Part shown: positions 39,529 through 54,500 of the stretch, one piece after another | Position numbering within the stretch: the stretch's first letter is position 1 | Layout of the letters: each line of letters starts with the position of its first letter | NCBI GenBank assembly: GCA_947000775.1 | Contig: CAMQGK010000334.1 | Span: 2,358,001 to 2,422,000 of the forward strand | Direction: 5' to 3' | Origin: Pterois miles | Taxonomy: Eukaryota > Chordata > Actinopteri > Perciformes > Scorpaenidae | DNA: 64,000 nt | Program-made: the position numbers and the translations under genes | Notes under the pieces: generated by a model | Databases searched by the model: none | Told to the model about the DNA's origin: nothing | Seen by the model: only the letters and a program-made list of their open reading frames with translations

Positions 39529-42500
39529 GTGTGTAGAATATCTCCAAATATGACTATGTATGGATAAAATCTGATCAGATTTAGTGGTTTTACAAGCATG
39601 TTTTATCTTCATGTTTTTTTCTGTACAGACAAGCCACTGAAGAAGAGAAAACAGGACTCTTTTCCCCTGGAGCCAGGTGCAGGGGGACCAGGTGGCCCCA
39701 CAGGTGCCCCAGGCAGTGGATCAACAGGAGGGGGCAATGCAGGCAAACTGACCCCGCAAGAGGCCACCGCAGCTGGGAACGGTGCCAGCCGCCCTCCCCT
39801 CATGGTGAGCATCGACCTCCAGCAGGCAGGCCGAGCTGATGGCCAGCTCGACCCCTGTCTGGCTGCCCCTATTCCAGCCCTTGAGGCCCAACGCTGGCCT
39901 GAAGAACCAGCTAGTGGGCAGGCTGCAGTGGAGGGTTCTGACACGGCTTTGCGGTTGAAACCAGATGGACGTCCGGAAGTCATCAAGAACAGGGTGGATA
40001 AGCATGACAGCAGGAGAGACGGTCGGGATTCATCCAAGCACCGACATGACGAGAAGTCCTCTGACAGACGGGGGGACATGCCAAAGTCATCAAACCGAGG
40101 GGAACATGGACGAGACAGGGACCGAGAATCTGACAGAGATAGGAGGCATCGGAGCGAAACCGGTGGGCGAGACCGACGCTCACCTGACTCGCGCTGCCGA
40201 AGTGACCGAGATAGGTACCGGGCTTCTTCCACTGGAGAGCCTGGTCGGAGCGGCAATAGGCATGACGGTTCCAAACCGGCCTCATCTGCCTCTGGTGCTA
40301 AACTTCCAGATTCTTTCCCTGCTCAGCTCCTGGGAGGGCATAGTGGCGCGCTGAAGAACTTCCAGATCCCTAAGGTGATCTGGGCTGACCCAAAGCAAAT
40401 ATCTACCCACCTACCAATCATTCAACTTTCACTGCCTGCAATCTCACAAAACCAAATCACACCACTGCTCACTCTTGTTTACGTTTTTGTTTTTTCATTT
40501 GTAAGCCTTTTGTTTATTCCTGGGATTAAATTCTGTTAACACATTAACCCACACCTACCGTTGCTAAACGGGGAAGAGTTGATATTAAGTTGTTAGTCCT
40601 GTGTGTAAACAAAAGGAAGTACCTTAAAGAAATGCTCCACTACTGTTTCTCAGATGCTTCATATGGGGGAACCTCTACGTAAAGCATTCACTGTCAGTAA
40701 TCTGGACTGAAAAACACGAATTTTCTCTTTTACTGTCAAAATTCCACTTGTTTCATAGTTTCTCACATCTGTTGTCAATGCAGTGTTTAGAGATGCAACC
40801 CCCAGTCACAAGCCACGTCGCAGTTACATGCCCCCACCACAGTAACATGTGCCGAGCTAATATTTAAACGTGCTTGCTTACAAAGCAGCAATCACAATTT
40901 TACATGTACTGCGTACAATAGCTTCTTTTGCGCTATTAGAAAGTATCCGCTGAAACAAACAACTGTAGTTGTGTTAGCAGCCGCTGTATGGTAGCAGTAT
41001 TTGGCACCCAAGCAAACAAGATTACGCTGCCAATCGTTTAATGTTGGAATCAAAGTTGAAAGCTAATTACCCACACAGCATACCAATAGTGGATGACATT
41101 TGACTGTTTACTTGGTTTTCCGTTGCCATTGTAAAGGTAAAGAGTCATCCTGCCACTATTAATTCAGCTGTGCAGCCTCTGGAGGATGGAAACATAGCTC
41201 AACGTTTATGAGGCTACTGGCATAGGTCAGGAAGAATGAAGTGGTACCACAGTAACAATCTTTATCATCTCTTTAGAGCGGCACTCTATTCTCAGTAGGG
41301 CTAAGGAGTGTTTTGATTGAATTGATAATTGTTGATGCATTGGTAGTGTTTTGGCTAATGAGTTATGACTTTCCTGTGCTGGAGTTGGTTGGATTAAATC
41401 ATATTTTGAGTAATGTATCCACGAATCTAAGATTTTCAGCATCTAATTGAGAAAGTTTCTAAAAATTACGTTAAGTGTGGAAAAGACCACTTGATGAATT
41501 GGCTTTGACTTCTTTAATTATGAAGTAAAATACTATTGCTAATGATTGCTCACCCTTAGGAATGATTGCATATTGTTGTACATCATGTTGTTTAGTCAGA
41601 ATTTTGTTGTGAAAAATGTTGACGAGTGGAAAGTTCAACAACCTGAGTGGCTGGGGGGAGGTGCTGCCTCAGCACTGCAGTGTTGACAGTGTAACATGTG
41701 TTGACCGTTACTCCTATTATTTCAGACATGGAGATAATTATGGGAAAGTTGTGGATTATTCCTTTAAGTCTGTGTTACTGAGTGGAAACTAACACAAAAA
41801 TCACTAATCTCATGTCAGTCATTTTGATCGGTTGTTTACATTTAATTTTCTTACATGATTTTCTTTTCTGTAAACCAAGCTCATATTTTTCTGTCCAAAA
41901 CTTTCAAATGTGAATTTTGAACTTGAAACTTGCCATACTCAGAGGGCTCTGCTGACTCCTGATTTTTTGTTTCTTTTTTTGATTTTTTTTTTTTTTTTTA
42001 GATCAAACGTGATAAGGATGGCAGTGGGTCAAATGAAAGTCAAATGTGGGGACAGCCCAAGGTTAAACTGGAGAGGCTTGGTTTGGTGCAGGACTTTGAG
42101 AAGAGGCCCAAGCCTGTGGTGGTTCTGAAAAAGCTCTCTGTTGACCAGATCCAGAGGATCATCCGGCACAGCAAGTCTGGAAAGAACAGGATCTCCTCAG
42201 GGAGGTCTGGCAGAAGTAAGAACAAGAAGCTATTGAACTGCAAGAAGTTTTGCTCATTTCATTCAAATAACTTTACAGTGTTTTTACACTCTTTTTGAAC
42301 ATTTTTCTTTTACATTTCGCTTTATTTTTTTGGCAATAACTTGAAACTGTTATTGTCAAATTTTCAGGTGGTATGGACCCGGCAGTTCTGAAAGAGCTAC
42401 CCCCAGAGCTGCTGGCAGAGATTGAGTCAACCATGCCCCTGTGTGAAAGGGTAAAGGTGAACAAGAGGAAACGAAGCACTGTTAATGAGAAGCCCAAATA

Positions 42501-45500
42501 CGCTGAGGTCAGCTCGGATGAAGACTATGACGCCAATGGAGAGTGTGAGTCAAATTATTGGATTCTCGTCAGTTCTCGCTGCTAGTCTTTGCACAAAGTT
42601 TGGCCATTTGTTTTGAGGAATATTCTTAAAATATAATGAACCTAAATGAGCTGAACATTTCTTCACACACATTAATGCTAATTCATTTAAACACCACTAA
42701 TTTCTTCTTCTTGTTTTGGAGGTTGTAGCGAGCTCAGTTATAAAGCTAGAGTGAAGATACTGGTGTCATATGAAACTAGAAAAGCAAGTGAATGAATTTA
42801 TACCAACCATGTCATACTAGCTTGTTGCGCAGGAGGGTAAATGATGCTCCAAACTTACGCTAAATACTGCAGAGAAAAAGCTGTTAGGGCCATTTTCAAA
42901 CGGGGTCCCTTGACCTGAAAATGGGTTCTCTGGGTAGCCACCAGTCTCTCCTTTACAGACACTTTTACAGACACAGCACTTTATGATAATCTCATGCAGT
43001 TTGGGGCAAGTCATAGTCAAGTCAACACACTGACAGGAGATGTTGCCTGTTGGCTTGAATCATGATGATTTGAGCATAATTTTTTATGCTAAATGCAGTA
43101 CTGCTGAAGGTCTCTTGTCATCGTTTTTGTTGTTTCCTGTAATAAATATCCATAATATATAAAAAGAAATAATAGTAAATAAAATAAATTTAAAATTCTA
43201 AAAAAATAAAAACAAAAATAAATTTATACATACATTTGCATAAAGAAAGCATATTTGTTCACTCCCATGTTGATAAGAGTATTAAATGCTTGACAAATCT
43301 CCCTTTTAATGGACATTTTGAACAAATAAAAAAAAATAACTTATTTTAATTAATTTGCAGTTATTTGCTATTCAATATTTTAATCGATTGACAGCCCTAA
43401 TTTGAATGCAAATAAACTGTAAAGGGTTAGTGTTACTTTTATATAACGTTTTTTAGATGCTCAGTTCTGATTTCTTTATGTCTGATCTGTACAGCTGCAA
43501 GGAAGCGGCAGCGCAGAGACAAAGACAGGACCTGGGATATGGAAGAAAGGGAGCGCCGGGGTTCAGGGGATCATCGGAAAAGTGGGCACCGGGACGGCCG
43601 GCGAGGCTCAGGGAGCCGCTACCGAGACTCCTCCGATGAACATTCGCCGCCACCCAGCATGAGTGAAAGTCAGTGTTCAATGTTTTTTTTGGGTGTGACA
43701 TTATATGGAACTGCTTTGTTTGGTCTCCACAGTTAATGCACATTAGATTGTGAAGAACAGAAAACTAAATAAATGGCATGATATCACAGATTAGAAACAA
43801 TTAAAGGAAATGCATCTGTAAGGTGCTTGCCAGAGTTAAGGCCTTTAAACACTGGGGGCATGTTTTTTTCATGCGATTAATTCACTTGTCAAAATATTTT
43901 TTCAAGCTGTTTTTGTCACGAGTACTTAAACACAGAACGTGAATACTACATGAAAAAAAGCAACGTAATTTTCAGAGCTTTTGCGCCATGAATAAAGGCA
44001 TCAACCAATCATGTTTTGTATGAATGAATTAAGTTGCATCTATATTTATGAAAGAACAACATGGAGGGTTCGTAGTCCCAACCAGGATTGCAAACTTTAT
44101 TACTCCTTTCAACCTTGACAAAGGCAGACCAGATCCACTCTTTTCGTTCTTACTTTTCACAATATATATGCCCTAGACGTATAATATTCGAAGGTGATTA
44201 TGTTGCATTTTTGTTATGTCCCCAGCGTGTAAAGGCCTTTGATGTGACAAATTGGATACTCGAAAATGTATAGTTTCTTAAGATAATGAACTTGTAGAGA
44301 GAGTGTTTGGGATCCGGTACACACAAATAAAAACAAAACAAAAAGCAAAAACAAAATGAAGATGAAATTTCTCTTGCTCAGTTGCCAGAAAGATGAAGAT
44401 GAAGGAGAAGCAGAAGAAACGGAAAGCATATGAACCTAAGCTGACCCAAGAGGAGTTGATGGACTCGTCCACATTCAAGAGGTTCTTAACAAGCATCGAC
44501 AACATACTGGAGAATCTGGAGGATGTGGATTTCACTGCAATGGGTAAGTATCACTGCTGACTGGCTCTTGAAAATCCAAATGCAGAAACTTCACTCTGTT
44601 TTACTGTGATTTTGATTTTTGTTTTCCAGCAGCAGATGATGACGAGATACCTCAAGAACTTCTGCTTGGTAAACACCAGCTGAGTGAACTGGGTAGCGAG
44701 TCTGCCAAGATTAAGGCCATGGGCATCTCTAGCAGGGTACTATATATACAGCATATAGTATGTTAATATAAAGACTCATGGTGCTGTTTCAGATTTATGT
44801 CTAACAAATGGTCTTTGTTGTTGCTGTAGATCCCATCAGACAAGCTGGTGAAGCTGCTGAACATACTGGAGAAGAATATCCAGGATGGGTCCAAGCTCTC
44901 AACCATGATGAGCCATGTGAGTTACCTTCCTCCCTCTTTCTGTGTTAAATATTATTTACTAATATGAGAATTTTCTGCTATACTACAGAAATACAAACTG
45001 TATTCATGTAGAAAAATCAAAAGATGCCCACTGGCAGCAAAAATAGAAAATCAATTGCTAAAATGCTGGAAAAGGTTTGCAAGAATGAATAAATAAAAGC
45101 CTTCAGCCTCCAGATAGTATTTTATTTCTGAAAACACATTCACATTTTCATTTCTAACCTCAGGACCACGATGCTGAAGATGAGGAGAAACTTTGGAGAG
45201 ACCTGATAATGGAGAGAGTCACAAAGTCAGCAGATGCCTGTTTGACGGCTCTTAACATCATGACCTCAGCGCACATGCCGAAGGCGGTCTACATAGAAGA
45301 CGTCATAGAGCGGGTGCTACAGTACACCAAGTTCCATCTTCAGAACACACTGTATCCACAGTACGACCCAGTCTACAGGGTGGACCCTCATGGAGGTGAG
45401 GATAAAGACAAAGAGCTTTATTTCATTTGATTGATTTTTACCTGTGCCTGGGATGTTGTGATCTGAGTGAAACTAAATTGTTTTGGGATGTGGCTGATTA

Positions 45501-48500
45501 ATAATGATGCAAGAAACTTCAGTTTTGTGCATAAAACTATTCAAGAACTAAGCTTAGAGATGGGCAAACCTGTCACCAGTTGATCCCTGGTGTCTGGAAA
45601 TTACAGGATGATCACTTAAAAATAAAAATGTCCCTTTTACTGACTTCATAGAGTCTTTTTGCAGGGAAGTATTTACTTTAAACACAAATGGTGTGATGTG
45701 TAGCAGGAATTACTGCTGTAATCAACTCATCTTAAGCAGCTAGAACGGACGAAAAGACTTCCTGAATAACACTGAAGTAATGTAATTCAAGGGGAGTTTT
45801 ACAGCGTGCCAAAATATTATGTGACATTTCTTTTTTCATGAGGAGAAAAATGTTAGTATGTAAAAGCATGTGTCTCAATCAAAAAACACTGAAAAGGATT
45901 TAACAGGGTTATTCTCGTCCTTCTAGGTGGTTTGTTAAGCTCCAAAGCAAAGCGTGCAAAATGCTCCACACACAAGCAACGCGTGATCGTCATGCTGTAC
46001 AACAAAGTGTGCGACATTGTCAGCAACATCTCCGAGCTCCTAGAGATCCAGCTACTTACAGACACCACCATCCTCCAGGTAACTTCTAATTATGTTCGAC
46101 TGCATTATCTGTTTGTCAAGACAAAAATTGCATTGCAAGGCAGATGATAATTCATGCCATTCTCTCTTTCTTCATCCAGGTTTCTTCGATGGGAATCACT
46201 CCATTCTTTGTGGAGAATGTCAGTGAGCTGCAGCTGTGTGCCATTAAACTAGTTACAGCTGTAAGTCTGTTTTTTCTCTTAAAATGTGTGTTTATCTAAA
46301 AAGGCTGCTTGACTATATTTTATTGTATTCACTTTATGTGGAATACTACATCACCATTTTTTATAGTTAAACATTATCCTTCTGACTGTTGAGGACATCC
46401 CTTAAAATGCATGTGTTTACTGTTCTGAAAAACTTTGAAAGTACAGACTGACCATCTTTGTTATTTTCCGTCTCCAGGTGTTCTCACGTTATGAGAAGCA
46501 TCGGCAGCTGATATTGGAGGAGATCTTTACCTCTTTGGCCAGACTGCCCACCAGCAAACGCTCCCTCAGGAATTTCAGGTGATTTGTTTGATATGAATCA
46601 ACACTGAGTTATGGCCATTAGGTGTTTCAGGGACAAGGCATCAAATTAGAGGCTTTAGAATTGTCCGGCCATCAATGCAGCAAAATAGTAGTTGAATTGT
46701 GTTGTGTGTGTGAAATTGTGTTCCCACCATTTATTTTCCTTGATAATCCCTATAATAGTAACTTGTCATGTATCCTCTCCTCTTTTGTCTTTAGGCTGAA
46801 CAGCTCAGACCAGGATGGAGAACCGTTGTACATCCAAATGGTGACAGCTCTGGTGCTGCAGTTGATCCAGTGTGTGGTCCACCTCCCCAACGACAAGGAC
46901 ATTTTCGATGAGTACGACAGCAAGGTAGGACAGCAAGCAGACACACAAAACCACCACACAAGCAAGCAAAGAGAGAGAACATTTATACAAATACAAACAC
47001 ACATTCAGACATAATTTGCTCATGAGTCCTTTTTTTTTTTTTTTTAGGTGGATCAAGACGTGTTGATAACCAACTCGTATGAGACAGCAATGAGAACAGC
47101 ACAAAACTTCCTCTCAGTCTTCCTCAAAAAGTAATTACCATTCCATTCTGTACTGCCTTCGAATAGGTTTTGTATTTATAATCAAAAGGTTGTAGTGTAC
47201 GTAAGATGTCACCTTAAGTATTTTTTAACGTGTACAGTGCAGACTAAATCTTCGGTTATACTCTGAGAGGGTGGTTGCACAGACATAAGCGGGCTTGGAA
47301 ACATGATGAAACATTTTGCGCTTTTTGTACCTCTGTGTTTCTCCTTGTGGCAAACCAACCTTCTCAAAGTTCTCCATTTTCTCCACCTGTCTGCATAGTT
47401 GGAAAGATTTGAATGTATGAACAGGGGAAAACCTTCCTCAAGGAAACCCCAGGAAGGGTCGTGTCTGATGGTGTGACGTGATTTTGACTGTCCTGATACT
47501 GGCGCCCCTCCCCTCTTGCAGTGGTTGCGATGTGTGTGTGTGTCACTTTAATGCAACGATTAACATCTTTTGTTCCCTCACACCGGTCACGTGATTGGCC
47601 ATTGCTGCGCGACGTTGAAAAGCTGATTCTGTTTGTACTTTTCCGTAACTGGCTTCTGCATATTTTTCGGCCTCTCGCAGCCCAAATACATTTCCCACAT
47701 TTTCGTCATAAGCAAAAGAAAGGATGCTGAAGGACTACTACTTTTTCTCTTTTGGCTCATTGCTAGCTGTCGTGCATGACTGCCACAGTTTGTCATACCG
47801 TCTGTAGTCAGCAGAAATATGTATCAAACACCACCATCTTCATGGTGTGCATGTGCAGGCTGGGTGCTGCATGAGAGCCAAACAATTTAGGGACCTAAAT
47901 TGCAAATGCTGTGCTCATGCACTTCTCTGTATTTGGTGGATTTAGTGTGCTGGCCTTATACATTTTATTTGTCTTCATTGGTTCCATTAATTCTTTCTCA
48001 TTATGCCTTGTCTTTGTTCCTGTTATTCCCGCTTTTCCTCTTCTGCTACTTTCTTCGCCCTTCCCCGTCCTCAGGTGTGGCAGTAAGCAGGGAGAAGAAG
48101 ATTACCGGCCATTGTTTGAGAACTTTGTCCAGGACCTGCTCTCAACAGTAAACAAACCAGAGTGGCCGGCTGCAGAGCTGCTGCTCAGCCTGCTTGGTAG
48201 ACTACTGGTTAGTATGACAGAGCTCTTTCTTTAAACTGGAAATACATCTAACCAAGAACAGATGATGCAGATTGATCAATTTTACCCTGCTTTTAACAAA
48301 AAGGAACCCTTTTAACACTGACACATTGACCTAAGAGGTTGCAACTCATTATTTGGAAAAGACATCCTCCAGTTGTATATATTCTTTGCATATTTTAAAA
48401 AAATGATGTAGTTTTTAAAGACCTATTTATAACTACTTTTGGATGTCTGCCTTCAACAGAACTACTTTTTGATTTGTGGCAGTCAGGTATTTAAACACCT

Positions 48501-51500
48501 AAGGATGCACTATAGTAGAAAGTTATTTTTTCTCTGTGTCTCTGCTCCCATCAGGTCCACCAGTTCAGTAATAAGCAGACAGAGATGGCTCTGAGAGTAG
48601 CATCTCTAGACTACCTGGGCACAGTGGCTGCCCGTCTGAGGAAGGACGCCGTCACCAGCAAGATGGACCAGAGATCAATTGATCGAATCTTACAAGAGGT
48701 AGAAGACCAACTTCATATTAGATGGCCTCACCGTCTCATGAATGTACAAGTTGATGTTTACAGTGAGAAAAATGAGTAAAATAGAACAGGCAGAAAATGT
48801 GATCTCTCTCTCTCTCTGTCTATATAGTCTCAAGGAAGTGATGAGACCCAACAGCTGCAGAAGGCTCTACTGGACTACTTGGAAGAGAATGCTGAGACGG
48901 ATGCGTCACTGGTGGTGGGTTGACTTTAGACTGGCTGTGCAAGTAGTGATTTAAACCGTTTTAGGTCGAGTAAATTTGTCTGCATGTTATGAGTGTCATG
49001 TTGGCTTTTATTTTATTCCTTTGAATAAGTCACATATGGAAGAACCTTCCTATAGGCATACTGCCATATGTAAGCACAACAGTGAAAAACTAAAAATTAA
49101 TAGTGTTAGCCATAAATTTAGGCTGTATCTGCTCAAATTACTCAACTCCTTTTTTTTTTCTTTAGAATTAAATGGCACACTTAGCAATACTGGCTTAAAG
49201 TTTCACTTAATGTTTGTTAATGGAATTACTGATATTGATTTCTTCCTCTAAAATTTATGTTATTTGAAAAAGGTAAATCTGATATTGAGACCGTCTTTGT
49301 CCTCTAGTTTGCTAGAAAGTTCTACGTTGCCCAGTGGTTCCGGGACGCTACCACAGAGGCTGAGAAGTCCATGAGGAACCAGAACCCCAAGGATGACGAC
49401 TCGTCGGACGGACCACAACATGCCAAGGAGATGGAGACCACTGGTGAAATTATGCAGCGTGCTGAGAAGCGTAAAAAGTTCCTGCGCAATGTCATCAAGA
49501 CAACGCCGGCTCATTTCGCCACACTGAAGTAAGGATTTGTGGATATCTCAGTAATTTCACTCTATATCGCTCATATAACAAAATTAATTGACCTATTTCT
49601 CAGTTTGAGTTTTGTTGCTACAGCCGTCTGTCAGTTACAGTCTCACTCTCCGATTTATGACTGTATAATCCTATAACAGTCGTCCTCTTTGCCTTTCTCA
49701 CCAGAATGAACTCTGACACTGTGGACTACGAGGACTCCTGTCTGATTGTGCGTTATTTGGCCTCCATGAGGCCGTTCGCCCAGAGCTTTGATATTTATTT
49801 AACACAGGTAAGATTTGAATATTCTTACCATAACAAGGCATGAGCTTTAGGACGTCCCGTCGTCCTGGAGTCAAAAAAAAAAAAAAAGGTTCGGGTAGGG
49901 TAAAAATTTATTTTGGGACGAATTTGGATTCAGAGTTTCAAGAAAAGTATATCAGAATGAGGTTCTGTAGCTCCCAGTTCTTATTAAACCTCCTTGACAA
50001 CACACACTGTCAATGCCTGATCTGTCCAACACTCACACACACTCACACACACAAACACACACACACACACAAACACACACAGCACATACCACCGGCCTCT
50101 GTCCACACGACAGTCGCATCAGTGGTAAACTTGCTATTAATAATGTTACCAGTTGACCTTTGACTGTTTGATGTTAACAGTAACTTTACAATTAACGCTC
50201 ACTAGTGAGTCAGAAGCCGACGTTTGCATTTACAGTGAGAGCTGACGATAATATTCCGTTAACTAGGAGTCAAAACTCCACAGCAGCTCAAATCCTTTTA
50301 TTCATGTTAACCACTTATTTACTTACATACTCCTCTTCATCCCCTATGAGTAATAAGGCTGCAATGAAATCTCTCCATCACATTATGTCCATGGCAACAT
50401 GCTGCTCTTCACCCCATGACAGGAGCATCTTGTCCATCAGCTCCTCCAACTTTCAGAGCACCAGCTATCAGGGCCTGTTCTGGCCCATATGCAGAATCTT
50501 GTTTTTTGACCAAATGCTAATTTTTACACATACAAAATATTATAATTAAACTTTGCTGCATTGTTGCTGCAACATTACTTTCTAAATTTAATAAAAGTTT
50601 GGATGAATTCTAAATTTATTAACAAAAATAAACTACTTGATGTTTAATTTATGTTTAAGGTCGCTTTGATTAACTAAAGATCAGGCTGGTGCATTTATTT
50701 TTTATTTTCTAGATCTTGCGAGTCCTTGGGGAAAGTGCCATCGCTGTAAGGACTAAAGCCATGAAATGTCTGTCTGAGGTTGTGGCTGTGGACCCCAGCA
50801 TACTGGCAAGGGTATGTTAGAATCCATGTTTGCAAAGACAGCTTGTCATGCCTGATCTGCATATTAATATCATTTTTGTCACATTGTTACTGTGGCGAAA
50901 CAAACTTTCTTAATTTGCCCTACGCTGTTCTGTAGTGTATGCAAGTTATCTTGTAGTGTTTTTTTCCACGTGCTATATACTGACGCACTCTTCTCCTCTT
51001 CTGCAGTCCGACATGCAGCGTGGCGTCCACGGTCGTTTGATGGACAACTCTACCAGTGTGAGAGAGGCAGCTGTCGAGCTGCTGGGCAAGTTTGTGCTCA
51101 GCAGACCCCAACTCACTGAACAGTACTATGACATGCTCATAGAGAGGATACTGGTAAGTTGCCCAATCAGACTAAGTGCAGACACATTATTGTGTTGTAC
51201 ATGATAGATTTCCATTTTCCTGGGTCAATTGATGACCCTTGTTTGCAGTGATGTTTTGGTATGCTGTGTCATCAAATGTTGATCTATAGGTATCGATGTG
51301 CCAATTCAATGCTGCCCCAGAAAAAACCCCAGATGCTCCTCACCAACTTTCACAGTTGTATGAAAGTGCACCTGCATTTTAGTTTCTTTGTCTCCTGCTG
51401 TTAATGCAACACCCGAGTCTGCCATTGTGATGCTGCAATTAGAACTATGATTAATCAGAACAGATCATTGTTCAGGTCATTACCAGTCCGTTGACAAAGA

Positions 51501-54500
51501 CGTATTTAGACCCCACTATTGTATTGTGAGCTTACCCATCATACTGCACCCTGGCAGTTAATCGTTATGGCCGAAGCCACCTGGCATCTCCATAGTTGAT
51601 TTATCAAGAGCCTCCTATATAGCAAAGCTTTTAGATGAGGGATCCATTCATTTATAAGATCATCAAGATCACCTGTGGAAAAACAACTTTTCTCGCTCGC
51701 TGAGTTGATTCGTTTGATGATTTAATTTTGGCCACACATAAGCCACTGTATGAAATATTGTTATATTGATTATATTATAAATATTATACATGCATATACA
51801 TTTGTTTACCTGCATTTACACATATTTTATTCATGTGCATTATGCATAACAGTAGTCTTATTTGCGTTTTGCGTGCATCAAAGAGAGCTCGATGTGATTG
51901 GTGTCAGGCTGGATTTTTACTACTACAAGGGCAGGAAGGCCATTTTTTCTGGTCGCTTAGTTTACATGAGAAAACTCTGCAGGGACTGAGTCTGAATGTT
52001 TCAAGTTTGCTTTTGCATTATGGATATAATTAAATAAGGAGCATTTAATGGCAGCATGCTGTCTAGGATTATCACAGATTATTGTGATAGCTGTGGTAAT
52101 ATAAATATTGAATTGCAGTCTAATACACAAGCTTTGTGCTCATTCTTTGTACTCAGCATCTGAGAAGTGAACACATTGAAATTGTTGTGCCTGTTGTCAT
52201 GGAAATGCTCAGGAGGGTTCATGAGAAGTTCACCCTTCATTACAGTCTTGTACTGCCACCTATTGGCAGAAGCATGCTATCACACCCCATGCAGATGCTT
52301 CCTTCGTATATGATGACAAGCTTGCAGAATGTCACAGATCCTTTATGAATTTAATTTTTTTGGTGCACAGGACACTGGTATCAGCGTAAGAAAACGGGTG
52401 ATCAAGATTCTCAGAGACATCTGTCTGGAGCAGCCAACCTTCAGCAAGATTACTGAGATGTGTGTGAGGATGATCCGCAGGGTCAATGATGAGGAGGGTA
52501 TCAAGGTATGGATCAGCTGCACCTTTGTCTCTTAACAGTTTTACTACTTCGATTGATTTATCATCATTATTCTATTTATTTATCATGCCTCTTTTTAGAT
52601 GAATCCCTGTGTATTGCAGTGTATTCATTGTAATTCGTAGTACATTCAAACTACTGACACATGAACTTGTGCTGTTTGTAGAAATTGGTGAATGAGACAT
52701 TCCAGAAGTTGTGGTTTACTCCAACTCCAGCCCATGACAAAGAGACCATGACCAGAAAGATCCTCAACATCACTGATGTGGTAAGTTTAAGTGACGTACT
52801 GTTTTGTTGTATCCACTAATAAAAACTTGCCTCACTGTGTGACTTGGATCAGTCTTTTATGTATAAGGAAATATCAGGCTTGACGTAAATATTGCTTTCT
52901 GAACAAATAAATGTATAGACATAAATTTACTGAATTTCTATTTATTATTAAAATAATAAATTGTACCAGTAACTTGGTAAAATATCTTTTAAATTATAGG
53001 AATTATAATTAAAATGTAAACCTTTTTAATTCAGCAACAAATTGGCCAAATCTTAAACAGGAATTAAAATTCCACTATATAAAATATATATAGTATATAA
53101 ACATAGACTTGAATTGACTAGATCACCCCCCACTGTCACTGATATCCAGCTGTTTAAGTCAATGTCGTCCTGATATCTGATTCGGTAAAGGTGCATCCCT
53201 CATAAAAATGTTCTATAAATCTAAAAAAAAAAAAGGCAAAATCTGTTATCAACCCTCACCCTGTATGATTTCTTTTTTGGTCTAATGGTGAAATTTGAGT
53301 CTTTTTAATCCTCATGTCTGATTTCTTCCTCAGGTTGCAGCGTGTCGAGACACCGGCTACGACTGGTTTGAGCAGCTTCTTCAGAATGTAAGTATTTGAT
53401 TTTGAGTCAGGGTTCACCTGGTGAGGATTTTCTAATTTTTTAAAACCTTTTTGAATGAACATTGTCTGTCTTGCTCTAGCTTTTCAAGTCTGAAGAGGAT
53501 GCATCGTATAAGCCAGCCAAAAAGGCCTGTGTGCAGCTCGTTGACAATCTGGTAGAACACATCCTCAAATACGAGGAGTCTCTTGCAGGTATGCAAGTTT
53601 ATCATTTGACACCAACTTAAACCCTGCCATAACACAGTAGTTTCTTTTTCTTTAAACACCAGCTATACTTCTAGTTGAATTCATCAATGCTCTATAGTAA
53701 CTTTGATTTTAATTTGAATTAATTTATCTCTCTTTATCCTCTTTCTTCTGTAGAAAACAAAGGTGTAAACTCAACACGGCTAGTAGCGTGTATCACCACC
53801 TTGTACTTATTCAGCAAGATCAGGGCCCAGCTCATGGTCAAACACGCCATGACAATGCAACCTTACCTGACCACAAAGTGTAACGTAAGTTGTGCATACT
53901 AAGTCCATTTTGTTATTACGTAGTTATTAAGAATCCACAGATTGGTTTGAGCACTGAAAACACAATTTTGCCATGATTTTACAGATTTATTTATTTATTT
54001 ATTTTTAATTCAAGGACCACCATTTGAGTTATTGGTGGTGTTTGTTGTTTCAGAGTTTCCCCTGTAATTACTGTTCTGCTGTTTCCCCTGCAGACTGCCA
54101 ATGACTTCATGGTCATCTGTAATGTGGCAAAGATCTTGGAGCTTGTGGTACCTCTGATGGAGCACCCCAGTGAAACTTTCCTTGCCACCATCGAAGAAGA
54201 CCTCATGAAGCTCATCATCAAATACGGCATGACGGTGGGTGGATGTGGCTTTTTAGAAATCCATATCAGGCGCTCTATCGTAAAACCAGGTTTACGCTGT
54301 GAAATGTAAATGTAATTAGTGTTGTTGTAGAGATGACATGCTGGTCTTCCTTCCATTTCTCTAGGTGGTTCAGCACTGTGTGAGCTGTCTTGGAGCGGTT
54401 GTCAACAAAGTCACGCACAACTATAAATTTGTTTGGGCCTGCTTCAACAAATTCTATGGTGAGTTATACAGTAAACAACTTTAATATTGTATGAACAGTT

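Noticed and set aside
39609..40285. 221-aa minus-strand ORF
   Set aside because: It is the antisense shadow of the GC-richer nipbl exon; no independent evidence of coding.
39529..40539. Reading frame continuing past 40374 (ends VSLLFIPGIKFC)
   Set aside because: GTGATC donor at 40375 plus the exact IPK|IKRDKDG junction to 42002 show this is intron; the extra residues are not NIPBL-like.
52136..52348. ORF HLRSEHIEIVVPVVMEMLRR after a CAG-like acceptor, considered as a nipbl exon
   Set aside because: The flanking exons (ending ERIL and starting DTGISVRK) join directly in frame as in human; this text has no match in NIPBL.
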